Of a DNA stretch of 32,496 nucleotides, positions 1 through 7,994 are shown piece after piece (position 1 is the stretch's first letter; every line of letters starts with the position of its first letter). The position numbers were made by a program, and so were the translations under genes. The notes below the pieces were generated by a model that had not been told where the DNA came from, made no database searches, and worked only from the letters and a program-made list of their open reading frames with translations. The stretch spans positions 1 through 32,496 of the forward strand of contig JAJXYJ010000002.1 in the NCBI GenBank assembly GCA_021780615.1, written 5' to 3'. The stretch comes from a bacterium (GTDB taxonomy: Bacteria > Patescibacteriota > Minisyncoccia > UBA6257 > JAGOQP01).

Positions 1-118
1 ACCATGAATTGAGACAGGAATTTCCATCCCCTCTGCTTCTTTGGCACATTCAGCCCATTTTTCAAGCTCATCTATAATCTGGTTCCAACTGATTTCGCCG
101 GGGAGTACTACCACAAGA
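1..118 (-). CDS. Partial hypothetical protein, N-terminal part only, running off the left edge
   Basis: Minus-strand open frame reads ...VVLPGEISWNQIIDELEKWAECAKEAEGMEIPVSIHG with protein-like composition. The start is uncertain (possibly GTG) and lies in the 108-150 hairpin. Not in the ORF track because it is truncated. Confidence 0.35.
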
Positions 119-150
119 ATACTCCCTCAAAGGGGGTATTCTTGTGGTAG
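108..150. repeat. Near-perfect 19-bp inverted repeat (hairpin)
   Basis: CTACCACAAGAATACTCCC-tcaaa-GGGGGTATTCTTGTGGTAG; one G-T wobble. Confidence 0.8.
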
Positions 151-378
151 CTTCTCCCAAGGAATCGAACAGTGAGTCCCCGTGTTGGAAAATAGGAGTC
201 CGCCCAGGGCGGACGACGTAAGAAACCAGAAGGTTTCTTAAGCGGGGGTCGGGGGTGAGCGGGGAGATAGCAAAGCGTCCTACCGGGGGTACGTACATAA
301 TAAAATATCCCAAACGTACCATTTCCAATAGGAGAGTTGAAAGTCATCTAAAATATTGCTATTATCAGCCGGTACATT

Positions 379-450
379 GCCGGAGTAGCTCAGTGGCAGA
401 GCGCAGCCCTGAAGAGGCTGGCGTCGAGTGTTCGATTCACTCCTCCGGCA
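379..450 (+). tRNA. tRNA-Phe(GAA)
   Basis: Acceptor GCCGGAG/CTCCGGC, anticodon stem CAGCC/GGCTG with loop CTGAAGA, T-arm GAGTG-TTCGATT-CACTC, A73. Confidence 0.95.
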
Positions 451-624
451 CAAGTGAGCGAAGCGAATGCAGCTGCCGAAGGGAGCGAGCAAACTGCTTT
501 GCTCGCGATCGGGAATTGAACGCCGGAGCATGTTCTTTCCAGCAGGAAAGAACGCGAGGAGATGATCAGCCCGAGCCGAGCGGCGGGCGAGGTGAGAGGC
601 GAGATCAAGAACTCCTCCGGCACA
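439..624 (+). repeat. Direct repeat of the tRNA-Phe 3' end (ACTCCTCCGGCACA at 439-452 and 611-624) bracketing a GC-rich hairpin-rich segment
   Basis: 14-nt exact repeat. GCCGGAG at 522-528 can pair with CTCCGGC at 615-621. Internal hairpins GCGAGCAAA-ctgc-TTTGCTCGC and GTTCTTTCC-agca-GGAAAGAAC. Confidence 0.65.
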
Positions 625-697
625 TAGGTTATTTTTGTGGTTATAAAAATGATGTGTCATTGTTTTGTTAACCACAATAGTATGATATAATCATCGT

Positions 698-1153
698 ATG
701 ACATGGGATTATATAGCAGGATTCTTCGATGGAGAAGGATCTGTTTGCCATAATGGTAAGGGGTATAGGATTACCATAGCTCAGACGAATGAGGATGTTT
801 TAAAAGATATCATCTCTTTTAGTGGGGTTGGGAGCGTCGTTAAGGTGACTAAGCGTAAAAAACATTGGAAGGATAGCTGGGTATATTACATTGCGAATCA
901 AAAAGATGTATATTTTTTTCTAGGGAAAATATTGCCATTTCTTGTGGTAAAGAAAAAACACGCTGAGGGAGTTGTGGTTTTTCTCACCCGATATCTAAAA
1001 GAAAAAGAATTACATGAGCAATTAGTAAAAGAAAAGATTAATCATGCAATAAAAATGAGGGCAAAAAAGCGTCCTTATAGAGAAATAGGAGAAAAAGTTG
1101 GTCTTGACTGGAGTTATGTGAGGCGTATATTGATGAAGCGTGGAATTCACTAA
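698..1153 (+). CDS. Free-standing LAGLIDADG-family homing endonuclease-like protein
   Basis: N-terminal YIAGFFDGEGSV is a LAGLIDADG motif. 151 aa with one visible motif; C-terminal helix-turn-helix-like segment (YREIGEKVGLDWSYVRRIL). Confidence 0.85.
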   Translation: MTWDYIAGFFDGEGSVCHNGKGYRITIAQTNEDVLKDIISFSGVGSVVKVTKRKKHWKDSWVYYIANQKDVYFFLGKILPFLVVKKKHAEGVVVFLTRYLKEKELHEQLVKEKINHAIKMRAKKRPYREIGEKVGLDWSYVRRILMKRGIH

Positions 1154-1161
1154 ATTAAAAT

Positions 1162-1235
1162 GGTGGGCGTAGCTCAATTGGTAGAGCATCAGTTTGTGGC
1201 ACTGAGGGTTGCGGGTTCAAGTCCCGTCGCTCACC
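1162..1235 (+). tRNA. tRNA-His(GTG)
   Basis: G-1 present opposite C73; acceptor GTGGGCG/CGCTCAC; anticodon stem TCAGT/ACTGA with loop TTGTGGC. Confidence 0.94.
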
Positions 1236-1241
1236 CCCAGC

Positions 1242-1270
1242 AACAAAACCCCCTTTGTGGGGGTTTTGTT
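1242..1270 (+). terminator. Rho-independent-like terminator after tRNA-His
   Basis: AACAAAACCCCC-TTTGT-GGGGGTTTTGTT. Confidence 0.8.
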
Positions 1271-1384
1271 ATGTGACCAGGGATTTGAAGGGTGTATAAA
1301 AGGGAAAAAATATCACAATCTTCCATTTCACAAAAAATGTTATTTGTATTAGTATATATGTATAATCTAATACCCATGTTTTAA

Positions 1385-1530
1385 GCCTAAATAACACGGG
1401 TAAAAGCAGTTCAAGGTAATAAGCTCTTTGTCAGAGCACTTTGAACGGCCATACCAGAAAACTGGTATGGATGGGGTATACCCCATCGCTGGTGGGAATC
1501 TTTTTGGTTAAGGTCGATCTATCATCAGAG
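1385..1530 (+). promoter_or_regulatory. Structured 5' leader or ncRNA of unknown class upstream of a surface-protein gene
   Basis: Consecutive helices: GTTCAAGG/CTTTGAAC enclosing GCTCT/AGAGC, CCATACCAG-aaaa-CTGGTATGG, and the palindrome ATGGGGTATACCCCAT. Confidence 0.5.
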
Positions 1531-1547
1531 TAGTATTAAACACAAAT

Positions 1548-3041
1548 ATGAAAATAAAATATTTTTTAATTTTACCAATTATAGTAGTTCTTATTCTCTT
1601 AAATGTTTCCTCGGTACGTGCACAGGTTTTTACGGACAACCTTTACTTTGGACTTCAAAATAATTCCCAGGTTTCCCAGCTCCAGGATTTTCTAACCTCG
1701 CAGGGTCTATACACTGGTCCGATTACGGGTAACTTCTATTTTCTTACTCTAAATGCCGTTAAGGCATTCCAGATAAAACAGGGTATTACTCCTGCCGCTG
1801 GATATTTCGGACCCATGACAAGAAATGAAGTTAATAAGATAGCAGATGTGGAGGTAAGTGCTTCTAATTCAGAGGCAATCTCTGAGGTGGGAACGAGTAC
1901 GCCTCCGGTTCAGGCTTCTAGCACTATACAACTTCAGCTTGATGCTCTTTTAAAACAAGTTAGCTTGCTACAACAACAATTACAAATACAACAGAGCAAT
2001 GCCCAACAAATTCAGGGCCTTCAAACACAAGTACAACAACAAACACAGACACTCCAACAAATTCAGCAGAATACAGCTCCTACACCAACCCCAACCCCAA
2101 CCCCAAGTCCATCACCCGTGTCTCAAAGTAATTTTTCAACAACTGCAACCTTGAAAGTTTTCCGCGATTCAAATTCTCCACCTTCGAGTACTTTTGTATC
2201 TGATGCGACTGGTAATGTAACAGGAGTTTCGGTATTTGCATTTGATCTTAAAACTGATAACGATTCAGCAAAAATTGATCAAGTAGTTCTTCAGTTTAGT
2301 GGTTCAGCAATACCGACTGTCGCGTACTTGTACGATGGCGGTAGCTTGTTGCAGTCAGCAAGCATCAGCGCTTCAACTGGATATGCAACATTCACCAATA
2401 TGATGAATGACTTTCAAGTATCTCCAAATAGCACAAAAGTTATCACTGTGAAGGTTGATTTTGTAAACGCTGGCAACAATCCAAGTCCTACTTTAGTTAC
2501 TATTGCACAAACTGGTGCATGGACTGCTTATAAGTCTGATGGTACTGTATACACTTTGAGTGGTAGTGGCACATCTGACACGTTCTATGTCATGAAAGTT
2601 GCTCCGACGTTTGCTTTGGCAAGCGCGAATGCAACCTACACTGCGGGAACGTATGCAGGTGCAACAGGAACCATGACGGGAACCTTCACGTTTAACGTGA
2701 CGGCAAACGGTGCAGATATCTATCTTGCATCATCAACTCTCGGTGCATTCCAGATTAACTTGGGTGGAATGACAGCTGCTATAGTGCCAAATGCGTTGGT
2801 TTCATACCAGGATCCTACTGGATACCCGCAGGTTTCTGGCTACTATGACATTCCGGAAGGCTCAACTGCTACATTTACTGTAAATGCAACTGCATTACAT
2901 CCCGGAACGGCTGCAAATGTGGGTAGCACCTATATGTACATAAGCGGTGTCACTTGGAACACGTTGCCTCAGGTTTCAGGTCAATCAACATTGACCTATA
3001 TGAGCACCATCTTGAAGACCCCGTACGTTTCTGTGCAATAA
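1548..3041 (+). CDS. Secreted or cell-surface protein with peptidoglycan-binding domain, Gln-rich coiled segment and PT-rich linker
   Basis: Signal peptide MKIKYFLILPIIVVLILLNVSSVRAQ; PG_binding_1-like NNSQVSQLQDFLTSQGLYTGPITGNFYFLTLNAVKAFQ; TPTPTPTPSPSP linker. Confidence 0.8.
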   Translation: MKIKYFLILPIIVVLILLNVSSVRAQVFTDNLYFGLQNNSQVSQLQDFLTSQGLYTGPITGNFYFLTLNAVKAFQIKQGITPAAGYFGPMTRNEVNKIADVEVSASNSEAISEVGTSTPPVQASSTIQLQLDALLKQVSLLQQQLQIQQSNAQQIQGLQTQVQQQTQTLQQIQQNTAPTPTPTPTPSPSPVSQSNFSTTATLKVFRDSNSPPSSTFVSDATGNVTGVSVFAFDLKTDNDSAKIDQVVLQFSGSAIPTVAYLYDGGSLLQSASISASTGYATFTNMMNDFQVSPNSTKVITVKVDFVNAGNNPSPTLVTIAQTGAWTAYKSDGTVYTLSGSGTSDTFYVMKVAPTFALASANATYTAGTYAGATGTMTGTFTFNVTANGADIYLASSTLGAFQINLGGMTAAIVPNALVSYQDPTGYPQVSGYYDIPEGSTATFTVNATALHPGTAANVGSTYMYISGVTWNTLPQVSGQSTLTYMSTILKTPYVSVQ

Positions 3042-3081
3042 TTAAGTTGAATAGAAATAACGGTATTTGGAGTGTCATAAA

Positions 3082-3110
3082 AACAAAACCCCCTTTGCGG
3101 GGGTTTTGTT
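3082..3110 (+). terminator. Rho-independent-like terminator, nearly identical to 1242-1270
   Basis: AACAAAACCCCC-TTTGC-GGGGGTTTTGTT. Confidence 0.8.
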
Positions 3111-3209
3111 ATGCACAGGACAACTATTGAAAAGTCTGAGCATATACACTACTGTGTATGTGAAAAAATAGATCTTACTATAATTTAATAAAATCGAAAG
3201 GAAAGAAGA

Positions 3210-3977
3210 ATGAAAAAACCTCATCCGCCATATGTTGGTGTCACCGGAATTACTTCCCCCAAAGAAGTGAAAGAAATTTTGAAGATTATTCCAGATAATC
3301 TCCAAAGGAAAGTTTTTTTGGGAACCTTGGTAAGTCAGATGACGTTGGAAGGCAAAAAAAATAATGTGCCCTCCCGATATCCAGACATGTCAATTATTCC
3401 CGATGTGTTGGTGCGCGATGAACGTATTGCACACGTTATTCATTTCTCTCCTGGCCAACAGGAGCTGTCCATAGAATCTTTGCGGAAAATTGCGAGGCTT
3501 GGTAAAGAAAATATCGATGGAATCCAATTGAATGCATTGTGGCCAGATCCGGCGGTCCTCTCTGCTTTTAAAAAAGAATATCCCTCCATAAAGGTTATTC
3601 TCCAAGTGGAGTTTATTGAAGATATCCAAAAAAAAAGACAGCGAACGGTTGGTAGTATAGCTAATCATGCGTCTCGATATATTGGGACGGTTGACTATCT
3701 TCTTTTGGATCCGAGCTTGGGAAGGCACATTCCTTTGAATCCCAATATTATCCTTCCGTATGTACGCTATTTTTCTCGTAATGAGCATGCATTTCATATG
3801 CATGTATCGGTTGCCGGAGGATTGAGTGCAAAAAGAATTAAAGCGCTTAAACCCTTATTGAGCGAATGTCCTACCTTGTCTTTTGATGCCGAAAGCGCTC
3901 TGCGTTCGTCATCGCTAGATATTCTTTCTATAGGAGAGGTGCGCCGCTATCTGAAGCGGGCGGCACAGCTCTTATGA
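3210..3977 (+). CDS. TIM-barrel-like protein (phosphoribosylanthranilate isomerase-like fold suspected)
   Basis: YVGVTGITSPKEVKEIL, HVIHFSPGQQELS, GIQLNALWPDP, KVILQVEF, HVSVAGGLSAKRIKAL resemble alternating beta/alpha barrel elements; SD GGAAAG upstream. Confidence 0.55.
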   Translation: MKKPHPPYVGVTGITSPKEVKEILKIIPDNLQRKVFLGTLVSQMTLEGKKNNVPSRYPDMSIIPDVLVRDERIAHVIHFSPGQQELSIESLRKIARLGKENIDGIQLNALWPDPAVLSAFKKEYPSIKVILQVEFIEDIQKKRQRTVGSIANHASRYIGTVDYLLLDPSLGRHIPLNPNIILPYVRYFSRNEHAFHMHVSVAGGLSAKRIKALKPLLSECPTLSFDAESALRSSSLDILSIGEVRRYLKRAAQLL

Positions 3978-3983
3978 GTTATT

Positions 3984-4006
3984 AAAGCCCCTAAAAAGGG
4001 CTTTTT
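3984..4006 (+). terminator. Terminator
   Basis: AAAGCCC-ctaaaaa-GGGCTTTTT. Confidence 0.8.
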
Positions 4007-4097
4007 ATATGTCTCAATGGTTTGTTTTTAATATGCTGTTATGGTATACTAGGGACATATAAAGCAGATGGGTGTACCCATTTTTTATTGATATTGT

Positions 4098-6113
4098 ATG
4101 GCAAAACAGGAAGACAAAAAGAAAGCGTCGTCATCGTATAGCGCAAAGGATATCTTTGTTCTTGAAGGACTTGATCCAGTCAGAAAGCGTCCGGGTATGT
4201 ATATCGGCTCCACGGGGCCTGATGGTTTGCATCACCTCGTGTGGGAAATTGTTGATAACTCCATTGACGAAGCGATGGGGGGGTTTGCCAAGCATATTCG
4301 CATTGAATTGCTCAAGGATAATGTTGTTTCGGTGACTGATGATGGCCGCGGTATTCCCGTGGACATGCATCCGAAAACAAAAAAATCCGCCCTAGAAACA
4401 GCGCTCACCACATTGCATGCCGGAGGAAAATTTGGCGGGGACACCTATAAGGTGTCAGGGGGATTGCATGGGGTGGGAGTATCGGTGGTCAATGCACTTT
4501 CCAAGTGGATGAAAGCAGAGGTCTACAAAGATGGAGGCATATACGTGCAGGAATATCACATTGGCGTGCCACAGCAGAATGTAAAAAAGATTGGCACTAC
4601 CGAAAAGACCGGAACGAAAATAACATTTCGTCCCGACGAGGATATATTTCAAAAAATAGAATTTGATCGCAAACGCATTGTTGATCAAATTCGTCAAAAA
4701 GCATTTTTGGTTAAAGGGGTAAAAATGGAGGTGATTGATACGCGCGGTGATGTGCCGGCATATTACGCCTTTCATTTTGAGGGGGGATTACTCTCATTTT
4801 TATCATACCTCACGGAATTTTCTGATCGTTTGCAACAGGAGCCATTCTACGTAAATAAAGATTACGAAGACATGAACGTGGAAGCGGCGTTTGTGTACAA
4901 CAACGACACAGAAACGCAGGAGCTGAGCTTCGCTAATAACATCTACACGCTTGATGGAGGAATGCATTTAACGGGGTTTCGTTCGGCACTCACGCGCGTT
5001 TTAAATGACTATGCTCGTGAAAATAATTTTATTAAAGAGAAAGAAGAAAATCTGACGGGGGACGATATTCGCGAAGGACTTGTTGCCATTGTGTCACTTA
5101 AAATTCGCGAACCGCAATTTGAAGGGCAAACCAAGGGGCGATTAGGAAATCCGCCCGCTCGTACCGCGGTAGAAAGTGTTGTTGCTGAAGCGCTTAAAGA
5201 ATTTTTAGACAAACATACACAAGAAGCAAAAATTATCGTTAGCAAAGGGCTGTTGGCGGCCAAGGCACGCAAGGCGGCCAAGGCGGCAAAAGATACCGTC
5301 TTGCGGAAAGGACCTTTGGAGGGACTGACGTTGCCGGGAAAATTAGCTGACTGCACGTCGCGTAATCCTGCTGATTCAGAATTGTTCATTGTGGAGGGAG
5401 ACAGCGCAGGAGGATCGGGCAAACAAGGCCGTGATCGGCGGTTTCAGGCAATTTTGCCATTGCGGGGAAAAATTTTAAATGTGGAAAAAGCACGATTGGA
5501 TAAAATGCTTGCCAACAATGAAATCAGATCATTGGTGATTGCGTTGGGAACGGCTATTGGCAATGATTTTTCAGTGGATAAAATCAGATATCACAAGATT
5601 GTTATTATGACCGATGCGGACGTTGATGGGTCACACATCTGTACGTTATTGTTGACGTTGTTTTTCCGTTACTTCCGTCCCATTATTGAGCAGGGGTATT
5701 TATATATCGCACAGCCACCGTTGTATCAGATAAAATTTGGCAAAGAAATGCGATATGCATATTCCGACGGAGAAAAAGAAACAGTGATAACTGACATGCA
5801 AGCGATTCGTGGGGCGCGACGCAAAGATAAGGCGGAAAAAGAACACGATGATGTATCCGATAACACGTTGGAAACACCCGAGGCAAAGGAGAAGGGGATC
5901 AACATCCAGCGCTATAAAGGGTTGGGAGAAATGAATCCTGATCAGCTTTGGGAAACAACCATGGATCCGACAAAGCGTGTGCTGAAGCGAGTGACCATTG
6001 ATGATGCTCAGGCGGCGGATCGGTTATTTAATATCCTTATGGGAGAGAAAGTGGAGCCGCGCAAACATTTTATTCAGAGTCGGGCGGCAACGGTAAAGAA
6101 TCTTGACATTTAA
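4098..6113 (+). CDS. gyrB: DNA gyrase/topoisomerase IV subunit B
   Basis: VRKRPGMYIGSTGPDGLHHLVWEIVDNSIDEA, LTTLHAGGKFGGDTYKVSGGLHGVG, EGDSAGGSGKQGRDRRFQAILPLRGKILNVEKA, IMTDADVDGSHI, QRYKGLGEMNPDQLWETTMDP. Confidence 0.97.
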   Translation: MAKQEDKKKASSSYSAKDIFVLEGLDPVRKRPGMYIGSTGPDGLHHLVWEIVDNSIDEAMGGFAKHIRIELLKDNVVSVTDDGRGIPVDMHPKTKKSALETALTTLHAGGKFGGDTYKVSGGLHGVGVSVVNALSKWMKAEVYKDGGIYVQEYHIGVPQQNVKKIGTTEKTGTKITFRPDEDIFQKIEFDRKRIVDQIRQKAFLVKGVKMEVIDTRGDVPAYYAFHFEGGLLSFLSYLTEFSDRLQQEPFYVNKDYEDMNVEAAFVYNNDTETQELSFANNIYTLDGGMHLTGFRSALTRVLNDYARENNFIKEKEENLTGDDIREGLVAIVSLKIREPQFEGQTKGRLGNPPARTAVESVVAEALKEFLDKHTQEAKIIVSKGLLAAKARKAAKAAKDTVLRKGPLEGLTLPGKLADCTSRNPADSELFIVEGDSAGGSGKQGRDRRFQAILPLRGKILNVEKARLDKMLANNEIRSLVIALGTAIGNDFSVDKIRYHKIVIMTDADVDGSHICTLLLTLFFRYFRPIIEQGYLYIAQPPLYQIKFGKEMRYAYSDGEKETVITDMQAIRGARRKDKAEKEHDDVSDNTLETPEAKEKGINIQRYKGLGEMNPDQLWETTMDPTKRVLKRVTIDDAQAADRLFNILMGEKVEPRKHFIQSRAATVKNLDI

Positions 6114-6198
6114 CGGGGAAGTCTGCCATACTATACCGATAGCCCCATGCAGTAGGTATAGAAAAAGCGGGGTTTTTTTATAAGACATATTTAAGACT

Positions 6199-6384
6199 AT
6201 GGGAGCAAAAATAAAAGCATATTTTGTGGAGTCGTACCATGAATTAAAACGAGTCAACTGGCCGACGAGGCAAGAGACAATGCAGTTAACCCTGGTAGTG
6301 ATTTCATTTTCATTAGCGGTAGCAGTGTTTTTGGGGTTGCTTGATATTGGTTTTTCTCGTGGGTTGGGAGCGCTCATCTTTTAA
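6199..6384 (+). CDS. secE: Preprotein translocase subunit SecE
   Basis: YFVESYHELKRVNWPTRQETMQLTLVVISFSLAVAVFLGLLDIGFSRGL; directly upstream of nusG. Confidence 0.93.
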   Translation: MGAKIKAYFVESYHELKRVNWPTRQETMQLTLVVISFSLAVAVFLGLLDIGFSRGLGALIF

Positions 6385-6390
6385 TAACGT

Positions 6391-6978
6391 ATGGCTGAAG
6401 AACAAAAAGAAAACCAAAAAGGAGTGCATTTTGATGAAAAAACAAAAGCACAGCGAGCGTGGTATGCCGTGCATACGTACTCAGGCTACGAAGATGCTGT
6501 GTTGCGCTATCTTAAACAGCGCGTTGAGTCGTTGTCCATGAATGACAAGATTTTTAACGTCATTGTTCCCAAGGAGAAAAAAATCAGGATTAAAAATGGC
6601 AAGCGGAAAGTGGTTGAGGATAAGGTGTATCCGGGATATGTGTTGGTGGATATGATCCTTTCCGAAGATTCATGGTATGTGGTGCGCAATACGCCTCGCG
6701 TTATGGGGTTTGTGGGTCCAGATTCAACAAAGCCGACACCGCTTTCTACCGATGAAATAGAATATTTGTTGTCCCGTATGAATGAGGACAAGGAAACGAA
6801 ATTTAAGGTTGAATACGCGGTAGGAGATCTGGTAAAAATAGTTGATGGACCATTTCGTGATTATGAAGGAAAGATTTTGGAAGTTGATGATGAACACGGG
6901 AGGGTGAAAGTATCGGTACCGGTGTTTGGCAGAGAGACGATTGTGGAGATTGATTCGTTGCAATTGCAGAAGATATAA
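6391..6978 (+). CDS. nusG: Transcription termination/antitermination protein NusG
   Basis: WYAVHTYSGYEDAVLRYLKQRVE, KVYPGYVLVDM, WYVVRNTPRVMGFVG, GDLVKIVDGPFRDYEGKI. Confidence 0.97.
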   Translation: MAEEQKENQKGVHFDEKTKAQRAWYAVHTYSGYEDAVLRYLKQRVESLSMNDKIFNVIVPKEKKIRIKNGKRKVVEDKVYPGYVLVDMILSEDSWYVVRNTPRVMGFVGPDSTKPTPLSTDEIEYLLSRMNEDKETKFKVEYAVGDLVKIVDGPFRDYEGKILEVDDEHGRVKVSVPVFGRETIVEIDSLQLQKI

Positions 6979-7092
6979 GAGGGACGTAGTAAGGAGTTAG
7001 GAATATGGAGTAAGGATGATTATTACACACTCATCACCCTTTATCCCAAATTAATTCCTTAATACTTAATACATAATACATACTACTTAATT

Positions 7093-7518
7093 ATGGCAAA
7101 GAAAATAAAAATAGTTATTAAATTACAGTTGGAAGCAGGAAAGGCAAATCCGGCCCCTCCGGTGGGAACCGCATTAGGGCCGCAGGGCATTAACATTGGC
7201 CAGTTTTGTCAGCAATTCAATGAGGCGACCAAAGACATGGTAGGAAACATCGTGCCGGCGGAAATCACTATTTTTGATGATCGCACGTTTGAATTTAAGC
7301 TCAAAACATCGCCTGCATCAGATATGTTGCGCAAGGCGGCAGGTGTGGAAAAGGGAGCAGGCAATCCGTTGAAAAACAAGGTAGGCAAGGTGACCAAGGC
7401 ACAGATCAGGGAAATTGCCGAAAAGAAAATGCCGGACTTGAATGCTGTGGATATTGAGGGAGCAATGAAAATTATCGAAGGCACCGCTCGCAGTATGGGA
7501 ATAGAAGTGACGGAATAA
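7093..7518 (+). CDS. rplK: 50S ribosomal protein L11
   Basis: [60 protein letters not shown]. Confidence 0.97.
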   Translation: MAKKIKIVIKLQLEAGKANPAPPVGTALGPQGINIGQFCQQFNEATKDMVGNIVPAEITIFDDRTFEFKLKTSPASDMLRKAAGVEKGAGNPLKNKVGKVTKAQIREIAEKKMPDLNAVDIEGAMKIIEGTARSMGIEVTE

Positions 7519-7524
7519 TAATTC

Positions 7525-7552
7525 CGTCATCCTGAGCTTGTCGAAGGATCTC
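7525..7552. repeat. REP-like intergenic motif CGTCATCCTGAGCTTGTCGAAGGATCTC
   Basis: Imperfect palindromic motif immediately after rplK; resembles a motif I recall as common between bacterial genes. Confidence 0.5.
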
Positions 7553-7581
7553 CTGTGTAATATAAAAGGTTATTATAAAGT

Positions 7582-7606
7582 AAACCCCGCGGAAGCGGGG
7601 TTTTGT
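7582..7606 (+). terminator. Terminator after rplK
   Basis: AACCCCGC-ggaa-GCGGGGTTTTGTG. Confidence 0.8.
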
Positions 7607-7616
7607 GTATAAAAGA

Positions 7617-7638
7617 AAAAACCTCGCTTTCGCGAGGG
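7617..7638 (-). terminator. Minus-strand terminator for the small ORF 7653-7880
   Basis: CCTCGC-tttc-GCGAGG with the A-run on the + side, i.e. a U-run on the minus transcript. Confidence 0.65.
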
Positions 7639-7652
7639 GCTCACCCTATCTG

Positions 7653-7880
7653 TTAATGATAGGTGACTATGTCTATCGTATTTTGATTGCTGCTTACTAA
7701 GTATGTCGTTCCAGGCAACAGGTCAAGATTTGTATGAGAAGAAACGATACTGGAAGAATTAATTTTGGGCGTATGAAGGGGATCATGAAATCCTATAATA
7801 ATGTCTCCGTTCTCGAGTTCAAAAATTTTTCCGTCAGAATTCTTTGTCTGAAATTTTTGCGAATCCACTATTTTTATCAT
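7653..7880 (-). CDS. Small hypothetical protein (~75 aa)
   Basis: MIKIVDSQKFQTKNSDGKIFELENGDIIIGFHDPLHTPKINSSSIVSSHTNLDLLPGTTYLVSSNQNTIDIVTYH; followed by a minus-strand terminator. The ORF-track start (7931) is probably too far upstream. Confidence 0.5.
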   Translation of the reverse strand: MIKIVDSQKFQTKNSDGKIFELENGDIIIGFHDPLHTPKINSSSIVSSHTNLDLLPGTTYLVSSNQNTIDIVTYH

Positions 7881-7994
7881 GGTATGGTCCTTTATAATTT
7901 TGTTAAACATCTGGTTGATATTATATACCATAATACAATGTAAGTCAAGTACTGAGGGTGTGAAACAAAGCCTATTATATGCTACATTTTAATT

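Noticed and set aside
255-671. ORFs 255..671(+), 280..675(-), 390..623(-), 68..328(-)
   Set aside because: They overlap the tRNA-Phe gene and the structured GC-rich segment, and the translations are typical of tRNA read as protein (RSESNTRRQPLQGCALPLSYS).
1385-1530. c-di-GMP-I (GEMM) riboswitch
   Set aside because: Only a vague resemblance at ATGGGGTATACCCCATCGCTGG; the conserved GCAAANCC/GACGCAAAGCC core is absent.
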